DNA of 64,000 nt from JBFXCK01 sp050182275 (GCA_050182275.1 JBFXCK010000003.1:1-64000); one strand, 5' to 3'. Shown: positions 35,244-46,848, numbered from the stretch's first letter. The notes: a model not told the origin generated them from the sequence alone. Program-made: numbers and translations.

Positions 35244-35305
35244 CGCTCCAACAGAACCGGCCTGACCGGTGAGCGACTACATCTTCCGCCCCTTCTTTAG
35301 AAGGG
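35244..35305. other. Candidate structured RNA or paired hairpins
   Basis: CGCTC (35244-35248) and ACCGG (35256-35260) pair with the continuous strand CCGGTGAGCG (35266-35275), giving a 10-bp stem with a 7-base bulge and a CCTGA loop. A second hairpin, CCCTTCT-TT-AGAAGGG, is at 35290-35305. Neither strand has a T-run suited to termination. The transcribed strand is unknown. Confidence 0.35.
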
Positions 35306-35547
35306 ATAAAAAGAACAACCCTGGATTTTTAGAATATTACCAATATTGCGGCATACCTCCGGTTTAAACAAGAGAAAAAGTACAAAAGCGACTAGTTAAT
35401 CTTCGTGAATTATTAAGAAACTGTCAACGTGAATTTCTGTATATTTTTATGGCTTAATTACAAATAACAAATATGTAACAAAATATAATTACATATCAAT
35501 TTATTTCATACGTTTAGACGAAATAATCCACCTTTAGCCGTGATCAC

Positions 35548-35568
35548 TTATCCACAAAAAATGGATAA
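35548..35568. promoter_or_regulatory. DnaA-type box within an inverted repeat
   Basis: TTATCCACA (35548-35556) matches the DnaA consensus exactly. TTATCCA and TGGATAA (35562-35568) form a 7-bp inverted repeat spaced by CAAAAAA, giving a second, weaker box facing the first. The surroundings are AT-rich. Confidence 0.45.
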
Positions 35569-35635
35569 AATTCTAAAAAAGGTCATTATTTTGGACATTT
35601 AGTACAATAGTATAAATGCAATTCTTGCGTATTTT

Positions 35636-36970
35636 TTAAGCAGCCGGAAGGGCAGACGGCTTGGCCGGAAGAGGGGGAAGCACCCGAAGCGATGTTACCT
35701 GATTGCGCTGGCGGCGCAAAATTTCAAAGCGCAAATTATAAAATTCGAACACTTGCCCTACTTCAGGAATTTGCCGCGCCTCGTTTAAAATCAATCCGGC
35801 GATCGTCACGGCGGTTTCATCGGGCAAATGCCAATCAAATTCACGGTTTAAATCACGGATGGTGACCGTGCCGTTTAAAATATAGCTGCCATCGGCCTGC
35901 GGGCGCACGCCTGGCACCGAAACATCATATTCATCGATAATATCGCCGACAATTTCTTCTAAAATATCTTCCAGCGTGACGATGCCTTGCAGGGTGCCAT
36001 ATTCATCGACCACGATGGCGAAATGCTCCCGCCGCTCGCGGAAGGCTTGCAGCTGGTCAAGCAGCAAAGTCGATTCCGGTACAAACCAAGGCGGCGTAAT
36101 GATCGCGCCCATATCGATTTCATCGGCATTGCCGCCATTGGCCCGTAAGGCCCGCAGCAACTGCTTGGCGTGCAAGACGCCCACAATATTATCCTGTTGG
36201 TCTTTCCATAACGGGATGCGGGTAAAGGGGCTGGCCAGCGCCTGGTCCACCACCATGCTGGATTTTTGATTAATATCGATCGTCACCACATTTTTGCGGT
36301 GGGTCATAATTTCGCTTACCTCGACCTCGGCCATATCCAAGATGCTCCGCAGCATCATGCTGCGGTCGCGTTCTTCGCTGCCGCCTTTGGCGTGCAAATC
36401 GATGGCGCCGCGCAACTCCTCATCGCCCAAATGGGCGCCGAGGCCGGCGGTAATTGAAACGCCGAACAAGGACAGGCAGCCGCGCACAATCCGGCGCACC
36501 ACCCAATTAAGCGGTTCAAGCACCCGCACCAGTAAATAAACCGGGCGCGCGACAAATAAAGCGCCGCGGTCGGCGTTATTGATGGCATAGGTTTTGGGCA
36601 GAACTTCGCCGAAAATAAAAATCAGCGTCGTCATCAAAACCGTGGCGTATAATATCCCCGTTTCGCCAAAGATATGTAAAAACAGGCTTGTCGCCAGGGC
36701 TGACGCCAGAATATTCAATAAAGTATTAAACAGCAAAATCGTGCCGATCAAACTTTCGCTATGGGCGCGCAATTTGATGATCAGCTTGGCGGCGCGGTTA
36801 TTATCCTTGGCCAGGGTGTGAATGCGGGCGCGCGAAGCCCCGGTTAAGGCGGTTTCCGAGCCTGAAAAAAACGCCGATAATAACAACAATAACGCCAGAA
36901 TCCCGCCGGTGGTCCATAATTCTAAAGCGGTTAAATCGGCGGTTACGGGCGAAAGGGGAAGGCTAGACAT
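35636..36970 (-). CDS. CNNM/CorC-family membrane protein with CBS pair (hemolysin-like)
   Basis: 444 residues. An N-terminal CNNM domain of about three or four membrane helices contains FFSGSETALTGASRARI and IFGEVLPKTYA, both family marks. It is followed by a CBS pair (about 215-340, MTHRKNVVTID and FAIVVDEYGTLQGIVTLEDILEEIVGDI) and a C-terminal CorC/HlyC transporter-associated domain with the GTVTIRDLN segment. The family includes Mg/Co efflux proteins; older annotations call them hemolysins. It is divergent from the next genes at 37 kb. Confidence 0.92.
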   Translation of the reverse strand: MSSLPLSPVTADLTALELWTTGGILALLLLLSAFFSGSETALTGASRARIHTLAKDNNRAAKLIIKLRAHSESLIGTILLFNTLLNILASALATSLFLHIFGETGILYATVLMTTLIFIFGEVLPKTYAINNADRGALFVARPVYLLVRVLEPLNWVVRRIVRGCLSLFGVSITAGLGAHLGDEELRGAIDLHAKGGSEERDRSMMLRSILDMAEVEVSEIMTHRKNVVTIDINQKSSMVVDQALASPFTRIPLWKDQQDNIVGVLHAKQLLRALRANGGNADEIDMGAIITPPWFVPESTLLLDQLQAFRERREHFAIVVDEYGTLQGIVTLEDILEEIVGDIIDEYDVSVPGVRPQADGSYILNGTVTIRDLNREFDWHLPDETAVTIAGLILNEARQIPEVGQVFEFYNLRFEILRRQRNQVTSLRVLPPLPAKPSALPAA

Positions 36971-37137
36971 ATATTATATTCACTCAAATTCTTTCCAAGG
37001 CATAGAATATAGGGGAGAAAGTTTGACTTTATCAATCCCGCTTTTTGTTCTACACTCCCTCCCTCTAAGCTAAACCGGCGAAGAGAGCAAGCATAATCAA
37101 TTGCTTAACATGCTTCGACAATATTTAAGGATAAACT

Positions 37138-37311
37138 ATGGCCTACCGTTCCCATCGTGATTCTTCCGGCATCATCAAGCCGCTCTTGCTGACTTTGGCA
37201 GGGCTGGGGATCGCCGGATGCATTGTTTATATCATGCTTATGCCAGCGCCCCGCATTATGGCCGAGCAAGAAATTCCGCATGCCCCTGCCACAACCGCTT
37301 CGGCGAAATAG
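37138..37311 (+). CDS. 57-residue single-span membrane protein
   Basis: Not recognised. It starts MAYRSHRDSSGIIKPLLL, with one membrane helix of about 25 residues and a short tail rich in Pro/Ala. The basic N-terminus predicts an N-in orientation. No clear ribosome site is seen (AAGGATAAACT precedes the ATG). The frame ends inside the next gene's start, overlapping it by 32 bases, which suggests coupled translation. Confidence 0.55.
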   Translation: MAYRSHRDSSGIIKPLLLTLAGLGIAGCIVYIMLMPAPRIMAEQEIPHAPATTASAK

Positions 37312-38878
37312 CCTAAATATCTTTTTGCTTGGCGTCTTGCTGTGCCTCCCGTTGGCGGACGCCGCCAGCGCGAAAAACACGGTGGTGCAAGATATTTTGC
37401 CGCCGGTCAATTTCGACGCCATCGGCACGCTCAGCGCCGGGCAGGGCGGCCTTAGCGCAGATATGTGGGGCAATATCACCCGCGAGGAAGCGCAAAGTTT
37501 AATCGATGCGGCGCCGGCGCCGCTAGCGGACGCCTTTTGGCGTAAAACCGTACGCCGCGTGCTGCTAAGCGCCGCCACAACGCCGCCCTTGGACGATGCC
37601 TTAAATGCCGACCGGCTATTAGAGATGCGGCTGAATAAATTATTCGAGCTTGGCTTATGGGCGGATGTCATCGCTTTATACAAAGAAATTCCTCCCAAAG
37701 CACGCAACGTCGCGATCGAAAAAATCGCGATGATGGCGGCCTTGATAGAGGATGAAAAAAATATTTGCGTTATTTCCGATAGCGCTAAGGGCGCTGAAGA
37801 ATGGTGGGCCAAAGCGCAAAACCTTTGCCAGCTGCATCAGGAATTGAAAGACCAGGCGCGGTTAAGCCTGGATTTGCTGCGCGAAAAAAATCCCGAATTT
37901 AAAAACACGCCCTTTTCTGTTTTAATGCAAGCCGCGCTGGGCGGCGATGCCCCGGCCAAGAAGTTCGCCGCCTCGCAGTTGGATATTTTCGAGATCATCT
38001 TGGCCGGAATAACGAAAACCCCGCTTGCCGTCGATCTTCCTAAAATGTCTTTATGGCAGGCGGTGCTGGCGGCGCGGCAAGAAAGCTTGGCGCTGCCGGT
38101 GCGCATCCAGGCGGCGGAGCGCGCCGCTTTTATGGGCGCTTTGCCGGTTGCAGAATTGCTGGAACTTTACCGTGCGGTTGCTTTTAATGAGGCGATGCTT
38201 GCCAATTTGCATTCCACCTTGCTGGAATGGCGGCAGGCCAAGGCGCCTTTGTGGAAGGGCCGCGCGCTATTGGCGCAGGCGATTGAAAAAGAAACCGATC
38301 CTTTATTAAAAGCGCCCTTGATTGCCGAATTGCCCGACAGCGTTGCCGCCTATTATCTCGATCAGATCGAACCACGGCCGGATCTAGCGCCGCAGGCAGG
38401 GGAGTTCGGTAAAATTTTTCTCAACCAAGCCGAATTCGATAAAGCCAAAGTATGGTTTAAAATCGCCAAATATGATCAGGCCAACACCCATATGCTATGG
38501 CCCTATTATTGGCTGCTCGATAAAAACCCGGATGAAGCTAAGGAATGGATGCAGGCGCAAGCCCCCCATTCCGCTAAGCCGGCGTTTCTATTGTTATTGG
38601 CCGAAACTATAGAGCAAAAGCTTCCCGCCGTTATCACCGCCAGCGGCGGCGGCGCAAAAGTGGAAAAGCGGGAAGATTTTTCCATTCTTGCCCGTGCGGC
38701 CTTGGTGCAGGATGGCATGAAGCATCAAACCGCGCCGGCCTTGCTGCGCCTTTCGGCGGCGGCGGCGCATAACGAGCCGGGGCTTGACTTGTTCGCCATC
38801 AAAATTTTACGCAAGCTGGAATTGGCCAACGAGGGGCGGGAAGCGGCAGCCCGGTTTTTAGCCGCCCGGCAATTTTGA
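37280..38878 (+). CDS. Secreted helical-repeat protein, unknown function
   Basis: 532 residues from the ATG at 37280, chosen because it gives a clean signal peptide: RRNSLNIFLLGVLLCLPLADAASA, cleavage likely after ASA. The mature protein is predicted almost wholly helical, with repeated leucine/alanine-rich segments (LLEMRLNKLFELGLWADVIALYKEI, VAELLELYRAV, LNQAEFDKAKVWFKIAKYD) resembling TPR-like pairs. Probably periplasmic. It precedes the xerD-like gene and overlaps the small membrane protein. Not recognised beyond this. Confidence 0.7.
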   Translation: MPLPQPLRRNSLNIFLLGVLLCLPLADAASAKNTVVQDILPPVNFDAIGTLSAGQGGLSADMWGNITREEAQSLIDAAPAPLADAFWRKTVRRVLLSAATTPPLDDALNADRLLEMRLNKLFELGLWADVIALYKEIPPKARNVAIEKIAMMAALIEDEKNICVISDSAKGAEEWWAKAQNLCQLHQELKDQARLSLDLLREKNPEFKNTPFSVLMQAALGGDAPAKKFAASQLDIFEIILAGITKTPLAVDLPKMSLWQAVLAARQESLALPVRIQAAERAAFMGALPVAELLELYRAVAFNEAMLANLHSTLLEWRQAKAPLWKGRALLAQAIEKETDPLLKAPLIAELPDSVAAYYLDQIEPRPDLAPQAGEFGKIFLNQAEFDKAKVWFKIAKYDQANTHMLWPYYWLLDKNPDEAKEWMQAQAPHSAKPAFLLLLAETIEQKLPAVITASGGGAKVEKREDFSILARAALVQDGMKHQTAPALLRLSAAAAHNEPGLDLFAIKILRKLELANEGREAAARFLAARQF

Positions 38879-38880
38879 AA

Positions 38881-39798
38881 ATGACCGCGGGCCTGGAGCT
38901 TTTTTTCGACATGCTAACGGCCGAGCGCGGTTTAAGCCGCAATTCGCTGATATCCTACCGCGCCGATTTGCAGGATGCGGCGGAATTTTTAATTAAAAGA
39001 AAAAATAACCTGGCCGATGCCGATGAAAAAATTTTAGGGGAATATTTGCAAAATCTGGCCAAGCGCGGCATGACGGAACGCACCTCGGCTAGAAGGCTTT
39101 CAGCTTTACGGCAATATTATCAATTCCTGGTGCGCGAAAAATTGCGCCAAGATGACCCCACCGCTTTGCTGGAAGGGCCGAAACTTCCCAAATCCTTGCC
39201 CAAAATTTTAAGCGAAAAAGAGGTGATCGCGCTGCTTGATGCCGCGGCAGCCGACACCTCGCCCGAAGGGGCGCGGCTTTATGCGATGCTGGAACTGCTT
39301 TATGCGACAGGTTTGCGGGTTTCGGAATTGGTGAGCTTGAAATTATCGCAAATTCCGCGCGATGATTTGGCCTTGCGCGTCCGTGGCAAAGGAAATAAAG
39401 AGCGCTTGACGCCCTTGACCGAGGCGGCGCATCAGGCGCTGGAGAATTATCTGATTGTCCGCCCTTATTTTTTGGGCGGAAAAAAAGAATCGCCTTATTT
39501 GTTTCCCGCTCCGGCCAAGCAAGGCCACTTGACCCGTCAGCGCTTTGGACAGGTTTTAAAAATCCTGGCGTGTAAAATTAATCTTGATCCGGCCAAGCTT
39601 TCGCCGCACGTGATCCGCCACGCCTTCGCCACGCATTTGTTGAACCGGGGGGCCGATTTGCGCTCGCTCCAGCAAATGCTGGGCCATGCCGATATCGCCA
39701 CCACGCAAATCTATACCCATATGGTGGAAGGGCATTTGCAGCAAACCATTGCGAAATTTCATCCCTTATCGACAAAAGCCAGGAAATCGGCTACATAA
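38881..39798 (+). CDS. xerD: Tyrosine recombinase, XerD type
   Basis: Site-specific recombinase that resolves chromosome dimers at dif. 305 residues from the ATG at 38881; an in-frame TTG at 38875 overlaps the previous stop. The N-terminal SAM-like domain has LSRNSLISYRADLQD. Catalytic residues are in ATGLRVSELVSL (Arg), VRGKGNKER (Lys), HVIRHAFATHLL (His/Arg), LGHADIATTQIYTH (His and nucleophile Tyr). All are intact. XerC versus XerD cannot be fully settled; the HxxRHxFATHLL and next-door accA are usual for XerD in Alphaproteobacteria. Confidence 0.88.
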   Translation: MTAGLELFFDMLTAERGLSRNSLISYRADLQDAAEFLIKRKNNLADADEKILGEYLQNLAKRGMTERTSARRLSALRQYYQFLVREKLRQDDPTALLEGPKLPKSLPKILSEKEVIALLDAAAADTSPEGARLYAMLELLYATGLRVSELVSLKLSQIPRDDLALRVRGKGNKERLTPLTEAAHQALENYLIVRPYFLGGKKESPYLFPAPAKQGHLTRQRFGQVLKILACKINLDPAKLSPHVIRHAFATHLLNRGADLRSLQQMLGHADIATTQIYTHMVEGHLQQTIAKFHPLSTKARKSAT

Positions 39799-39804
39799 GC
39801 ACGC

Positions 39805-40770
39805 ATGCAAACTTTTTTGGATTTTGAACATCCCATCGCCGAGCTGCAGGGAAAAATTGAAGAGCTGCGCCACTTAAATGGCGGCAGCGCCGTTGATATC
39901 GCCGAAGAAATCGGCCGCTTAGAACGCAAGTTAGAGCGCAATTTGCGCCAAGTTTATTCCAAGCTTACCCCTTGGCAAAAGGTGCAATTGGCGCGCCATC
40001 CCGACCGCCCGCGCTTTGGCAATTTCGTGGCGGAGCTGGTGACCGATTTCACGCCTTTGGCCGGCGACCGCAATTTCGCCGAAGATTCGGCATTGTTGGG
40101 CGGCTTGGCGCGCTTTAAAGATCAGCCGGTTGTCATCATGGGCCAGGAGCGCGGGACAGACACCCAAAGCCGCGTCAAACATAATTTCGGCATGCCGCGC
40201 CCCGAAGGCTACCGCAAAGCCAGAAGATTATTTGAAATGGCCGGTCAATTCCGCCTTCCCTTGATCAGTTTAATCGATACGCCCGGCGCCTATCCCGGCA
40301 TTGATGCCGAAGAACGCGGCCAGGCCGAGGCGATTGCGCGCTGCATTGAAACCAGCCTGCGTTTGGAAGTTCCCTTTATCGCTGTCGTGATCGGCGAGGG
40401 CGGCAGCGGCGGTGCGATTGCGATCGGCACCGCTAACCGCGTCTTGATGATGGAACATGCGGTTTATTCCGTCATTTCACCCGAAGGCTGCGCTTCGATT
40501 TTATGGCGCAGCGCCGAGCAAGCCAAGGAAGCAGCCGAGGCTTTAAAACTCACCGCGCAAGATTTGGAACAGCTTAAAGTGATTGACGGCATTGTGCCCG
40601 AACCTTTGGGCGGCGCGCACCGCAACCCGAAAGAGGCGGCGCAAAATTTAAGCAAGGCGGTTGAAAATGCGCTGAAATCTTTAGCGCAATTCACCCCCCA
40701 GCAGTTGCGCGAACAGCGTTCCCAAAAATTCCTCAAAATGGGCCGCGATTTGGGCGAGGCGGCGGCGTAA
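39805..40770 (+). CDS. accA: Acetyl-CoA carboxylase carboxyltransferase subunit alpha
   Basis: Transfers the carboxyl group from biotin to acetyl-CoA, with AccD, in fatty acid synthesis. 321 residues of normal length. FLDFEHPIAELQGKIEEL opens the protein, and QKVQLARHPDRPR, VIMGQERGTD, LISLIDTPGAYPGIDAEERGQ, GEGGSGGAIAIGTANRVLMMEHA and VISPEGCASILWR follow as the crotonase-fold blocks. Six bases after the xerD stop. Confidence 0.97.
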   Translation: MQTFLDFEHPIAELQGKIEELRHLNGGSAVDIAEEIGRLERKLERNLRQVYSKLTPWQKVQLARHPDRPRFGNFVAELVTDFTPLAGDRNFAEDSALLGGLARFKDQPVVIMGQERGTDTQSRVKHNFGMPRPEGYRKARRLFEMAGQFRLPLISLIDTPGAYPGIDAEERGQAEAIARCIETSLRLEVPFIAVVIGEGGSGGAIAIGTANRVLMMEHAVYSVISPEGCASILWRSAEQAKEAAEALKLTAQDLEQLKVIDGIVPEPLGGAHRNPKEAAQNLSKAVENALKSLAQFTPQQLREQRSQKFLKMGRDLGEAAA

Positions 40771-40847
40771 AGGCCATCTTCCCTTTTCCCCAAAAAAAGA
40801 ATAAGATAGCAGCTTCAGTTCATCTTCCATCTAAAGGAGAATGACCG

Positions 40848-41042
40848 ATGCCCTTACAGCTTTCCAATGACGATAAAATGATCGCCGGCGTGTGCGGCGG
40901 CTTGGCGAAATGGATAGGGTGGGATTCAACCCTGGTGCGCTTTTTATATGTGGTTATAAGCATTTGCAGCGCCGCTTTTCCGGGGATTATCGTATATATC
41001 CTGCTCTGGGTTTTAATGCCCCGCGCGCCGCAAACTATATAA
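40848..41042 (+). CDS. PspC-domain protein
   Basis: 64 residues, the whole protein being one PspC domain. NDDKMIAGVCGGLAKWIG is the family signature and the second half (FLYVVISICSAAFPGIIVYILLWVLMP) is a membrane segment. Ribosome site AAGGAGAATG lies upstream. It probably sits in the inner membrane and contributes to envelope-stress sensing, as related PspC proteins do. Confidence 0.88.
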   Translation: MPLQLSNDDKMIAGVCGGLAKWIGWDSTLVRFLYVVISICSAAFPGIIVYILLWVLMPRAPQTI

Positions 41043-41097
41043 AACCCCTTTCTTCCGGCCCATAAAGTGCTAAATTCTCCCCGCAGGAGAAATTTAG

Positions 41098-41865
41098 ATG
41101 TCGGTTATTACTGTCCAGCCTTTAGAGCTGACAACTTTAAGATTGTTGCGCGATTCGCCAGTTCCTCAATTAAACTCACCGCTAGCGCATGAAATTAGTC
41201 AGCGCATCCAATCCCAAGATATTGCCGGTTTAGAACCGCGCCCCGCCGCGGTGATGTTTGAATTTTTGCGCAACCGCTTATTCAAAACTACGCAAGGCAT
41301 AGCTCAGCCGCAAACAGCGGCGCATTATGCCGAATGTTTGGTGAAGTGGACAGAAACCTATGCTCATTTGCGCCAGGCCAAACACCGCAAAAGGCTAAAG
41401 TCTTTACAAGAAAAACTGGAAGCAAGCCCCCATATTGATCCGACCGTCAAGCTTGAAGTGCATAAATTGCTAACGCACGCAGCAATCAATATAGGAGGCG
41501 CTATCCCACCGCCACCGCCGCGTTCACGCTCTAAAGCAAGATTGGCATTGAAGAAGATTTCCTATTCCTCAGGTATTCAAGCAACCGCACTGCAGGTATT
41601 AGAGAATTTAGGCAGGGCGGTGGAAATGAAGGAATATATACAGGCGGCGGAATTCTGCAAAAGGCTTGCCGGAATAATGGCGCAAGACGGGGCTTTGCTG
41701 GCGCCCTTGGTCGAAGAAAAAATCGCCAAGCTTTATAAAGAGGCGGCGGTTTATGCCGATATATCGAATCCCCACAATGTCAATTGTTTTTCCTGGCCTG
41801 AAGCATGGGCGGGCATCGCCTGCCAGCTCCGCCGCGCGCATATGTTATGCCGTTCTGCTAGATAA
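41098..41865 (+). CDS. Helical cytoplasmic protein, unknown function
   Basis: Not recognised. 255 residues with a CAGGAG ribosome site. The first 130 residues are helical and basic (RQAKHRKRLKSLQEKLEA), followed by a proline linker (AIPPPPPRSRSK) and a second helical part with LENLGRAVEMKEYIQAAEFCKRLA. No signal peptide. Convergent with secA, whose end lies 4 bases away. Confidence 0.6.
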   Translation: MSVITVQPLELTTLRLLRDSPVPQLNSPLAHEISQRIQSQDIAGLEPRPAAVMFEFLRNRLFKTTQGIAQPQTAAHYAECLVKWTETYAHLRQAKHRKRLKSLQEKLEASPHIDPTVKLEVHKLLTHAAINIGGAIPPPPPRSRSKARLALKKISYSSGIQATALQVLENLGRAVEMKEYIQAAEFCKRLAGIMAQDGALLAPLVEEKIAKLYKEAAVYADISNPHNVNCFSWPEAWAGIACQLRRAHMLCRSAR

Positions 41866-41869
41866 GCTT

Positions 41870-44626
<2,757 letters not shown>

Positions 44627-44660
44627 CGAGATGGCTTTCTTAATACGATAACGAAGCACT

Positions 44661-44689
44661 TAGTTAGGGAGACAAACCCGCTCTGTCAA
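44661..44689 (-). promoter_or_regulatory. Sigma-70-type promoter of secA
   Basis: On the minus strand, TTGACA (44689-44684) is followed after 17 bp by TAACTA (44666-44661). This -35 is perfect and the predicted transcript start, about 44654, leaves a short leader of about 28 bases to the ATG at 44626. Confidence 0.75.
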
Positions 44690-44791
44690 TCCCAGCTTTT
44701 TGTGGTTTTTCAACGGCATCGTTCCAGTTTTTCTCTAAAGGTTAATAAATTGGTAAAAAGGCTGGATTTTTGGGCTTTGGTGGGTTAAAAT

Positions 44792-45151
44792 ATGGTTAAG
44801 AACATGCCCAGCATTTCACCCGTTTTGGCTTACACCTATGCGCTGCGCCCGCTAAGGGCCGAGGCGCCGCCCAGCCCGGCCGCGCGCACTGAAAATACCT
44901 GGCGTCATGCCTTTATCAATTATTATTTGGGTTTGGGTTATGGCGCCGCCCAGGCCGAAGCCAAGGCCGATATTATGGTGGCGCGCTATAGCCCCTTTGC
45001 GCCTGCCGAAAAGGCCAGCTTTACAACTTATCAGCAAGAACAAAAATCGCCCCAATGGTTTGACCGCAACGTCAAACCCCGGAACGAAAGAGCAGCAAAA
45101 ACCGCGGTTCTTGCCCCTAATTCCAGCAGCGCTATCGACATCTACGTCTAA
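44792..45151 (+). CDS. Small protein, unknown function
   Basis: Not recognised. 119 residues; a second in-frame ATG at 44804 is equally possible and neither has a clear ribosome site. The middle WRHAFINYYLGLGYGAAQAEAKADIMVARY is helical and aromatic; the ends are low-complexity. No membrane segment. It precedes the parvulin gene by 57 bases, same strand. Confidence 0.45.
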   Translation: MVKNMPSISPVLAYTYALRPLRAEAPPSPAARTENTWRHAFINYYLGLGYGAAQAEAKADIMVARYSPFAPAEKASFTTYQQEQKSPQWFDRNVKPRNERAAKTAVLAPNSSSAIDIYV

Positions 45152-45207
45152 TTCCGCTACATCAAGATACCTTGTCCTTGACCTCATATTCCTTGCGGAG
45201 TTTTGCC

Positions 45208-46185
45208 ATGCGCTTTTTATCCCAAATCCTTTCCTTTTTTGCCGTGCTGCTAATTACCGGCGCCGCTTTGGCGGCTGATGCCCCGGCTGCTCCAACCGCC
45301 GCGCCCACACCGGCTCCGGCCGCTAAACCCGCCGAGAAAATGGCCGCAAGCCCTGCCGCCAAGCCCGCTGCTTTAAGCAAGGACAGCACCATTGCCAAAG
45401 TGAATGGGGAGGCCATCAGCGGCAGCGATATGTTGAATTTACAGGCCAATTTGCGCCCGCCGATGAATGCGATGCCCCTCGAAATGATTTATCCGATGCT
45501 GCAAGAACGCCTTATTGATTCGCGCTTGGTAGCCGATGCCGCTAAAAAAGCCAAGCTGGCCGATGACAAGGAAGTGAAGGAACGCACCCGTCAAGCGCAA
45601 GAGCGCATTATGCAAGAAATTTATCTGGCGCGCGAAGTGCAAAAAAATATCAGCGAAGATAAGCTGAAAGAGCGTTATAAAAAAGCCGCCGCCGATTTCA
45701 AGCCTGAACCCGAAATCCAGGCCCGCCACATTTTGGTGAAAACCGAAACCGAGGCCAAACAAGTCATTCAGGAATTGCAAAAGGGCGGCGATTTCGCGGC
45801 CCTGGCCAGAACCAAATCAACCGATACCGGCTCGGCCGTGAATGGCGGCGATTTGGGTTTTTTCACCAAGGAAATGATGGTGCCGGCTTTCGCCGACGCG
45901 GCGTTCAAGCTGAAAGACAATGAAATCACCAAAGAGCCCATCAAAACCGAATTTGGTTATCATATTATTCAGGCAACTGCGCACCGTCAGTCGAAAATCC
46001 CGACTTACGATGAAGCCAAGAATGATCTTCAGCGCATGGTCACCGACGAGGCTTTAAGCGATTTGCTGAAAAAGCTGCGCGCCCAGGCGAAAATCGAAAA
46101 ATTTGGCTTAGATGGCAAGCCGGTAAGCGCCTCAACCACGCCGCCGGCAATTCCGGCAGCGCCAAAGACCGAAACGAAGTCATAA
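45208..46185 (+). CDS. Periplasmic peptidyl-prolyl isomerase, parvulin (PpiC/SurA-like)
   Basis: 325 residues from the ATG at 45208, chosen for the signal peptide (RFLSQILSFFAVLLITGAALA, cleaved before ADAPAAP) and an upstream GCGGAG. A proline/alanine-rich spacer follows, then a SurA-N-like helical domain (SGSDMLNLQANLRPPM ... LIDSRLVADAAKKA) and a parvulin domain with EIQARHILVKTETEAK, GGDLGFFTKEMMVPAFADAAF and FGYHIIQ. The C-terminal tail is alanine/proline-rich. Role: folding of exported proteins. Confidence 0.92.
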   Translation: MRFLSQILSFFAVLLITGAALAADAPAAPTAAPTPAPAAKPAEKMAASPAAKPAALSKDSTIAKVNGEAISGSDMLNLQANLRPPMNAMPLEMIYPMLQERLIDSRLVADAAKKAKLADDKEVKERTRQAQERIMQEIYLAREVQKNISEDKLKERYKKAAADFKPEPEIQARHILVKTETEAKQVIQELQKGGDFAALARTKSTDTGSAVNGGDLGFFTKEMMVPAFADAAFKLKDNEITKEPIKTEFGYHIIQATAHRQSKIPTYDEAKNDLQRMVTDEALSDLLKKLRAQAKIEKFGLDGKPVSASTTPPAIPAAPKTETKS

Positions 46186-46195
46186 ACATAATAAA

Positions 46196-46269
46196 AGCTC
46201 ATGCTTCGACAGGCTCAGCATGAGCAAGGTGTAATAATTGGCTCACCCTGAGCTTGTCGAAGGGTGAGT
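46196..46269. repeat. AGCTCATCCTGAGCTTGTCG-family palindromic repeat pair, copy 2
   Basis: First hairpin AGCTCATGC-ttcgacaggct-CAGCATGAGC at 46196-46226, second GCTCACCCTGAGCTTGTCGAAGGGTGAG at 46241-46268. Same arrangement as at 29035, in the gap between the parvulin and GNAT genes. Confidence 0.8.
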
Positions 46270-46284
46270 CTAATTTTATCTAAC

Positions 46285-46848
46285 ATGCACAAAACCGCGC
46301 CGCCGCCTATCCGTCATCCCCGCTTTCCCCCGCTGCAAACGGAACGCCTTAGCCTGCGCATTTTGCGCCTTTCCGATGCGCCGTTGATTTATCACACCAT
46401 GAATCAGCGCAATGTGGCGGAAAGTTTAGCCGAGGTGCCTTATCCCTATCCCTTGGGTGCGGCCGAGGAATTCATCAAATACACCCATGAAGCCTTATCG
46501 CGCCAAGACCGGGTCGATTTAGCGATCGAGCGGCGGGAAGACAGGAAATTTCTGGGCGTCATCGGTTTTCGCAAAGCGGCCAAGCATGATTCCAATGTCG
46601 GCTATTGGATTATCCCCGAATATTGGGGCCAGGGCTATGCCTCCGAGGCATTGCAACGCATCACCCAATATGCTTTTGATGTTGCTAAAATGAAAAAGCT
46701 GGAAGGCAGCGCCTTGGCCGATAATCTGCCCTCCCGCCGTGTATTGGAAAAAGCCGGTTTTGTTTTTAAAGATTTTTACTTAAAAAACTTTCCGGCGCGG
46801 GGAAGGCTGGTAAGGCTGGCGAATTATATTTATGAACCTAACAAATAA
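46285..46848 (+). CDS. GNAT-family N-acetyltransferase, RimJ/RimL type
   Basis: 187 residues from the ATG at 46285, just after the repeat. LQTERLSLRILRLSDAPLIYH, then GVIGFRKAAKHDSNVGYWIIPEYWGQGYASEALQRITQYAF with the acetyl-CoA-binding QGYASEA loop, and LEKAGFVFKD at the end are typical of ribosomal-protein-alanine acetyltransferase-like enzymes. The substrate is not known. It overlaps the next gene by 17 bases. Confidence 0.88.
   Translation: MHKTAPPPIRHPRFPPLQTERLSLRILRLSDAPLIYHTMNQRNVAESLAEVPYPYPLGAAEEFIKYTHEALSRQDRVDLAIERREDRKFLGVIGFRKAAKHDSNVGYWIIPEYWGQGYASEALQRITQYAFDVAKMKKLEGSALADNLPSRRVLEKAGFVFKDFYLKNFPARGRLVRLANYIYEPNK

Larger units (their letters stand above)
35065..35635. other. 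570-bp AT-rich noncoding gap with a DnaA-type box and a structured patch
   Basis: No coding frame is convincing. The left part (35180-35310) is markedly GC-richer and has nested stems. The right part (35380-35620) is strongly AT-rich with a TTATCCACA box. Both flanking genes read leftward, so the whole could be the leader of the CBS gene or hold its own RNA gene. Confidence 0.6.

Noticed and set aside
35290..35305. CCCTTCT/AGAAGGG hairpin as an intrinsic terminator
   Set aside because: No T-run downstream on either strand; kept only as part of the structured patch.
37105..37812. Long minus-strand frame over the 37-kb genes
   Set aside because: It is antisense to a protein with a clean signal peptide and lacks any known motif.
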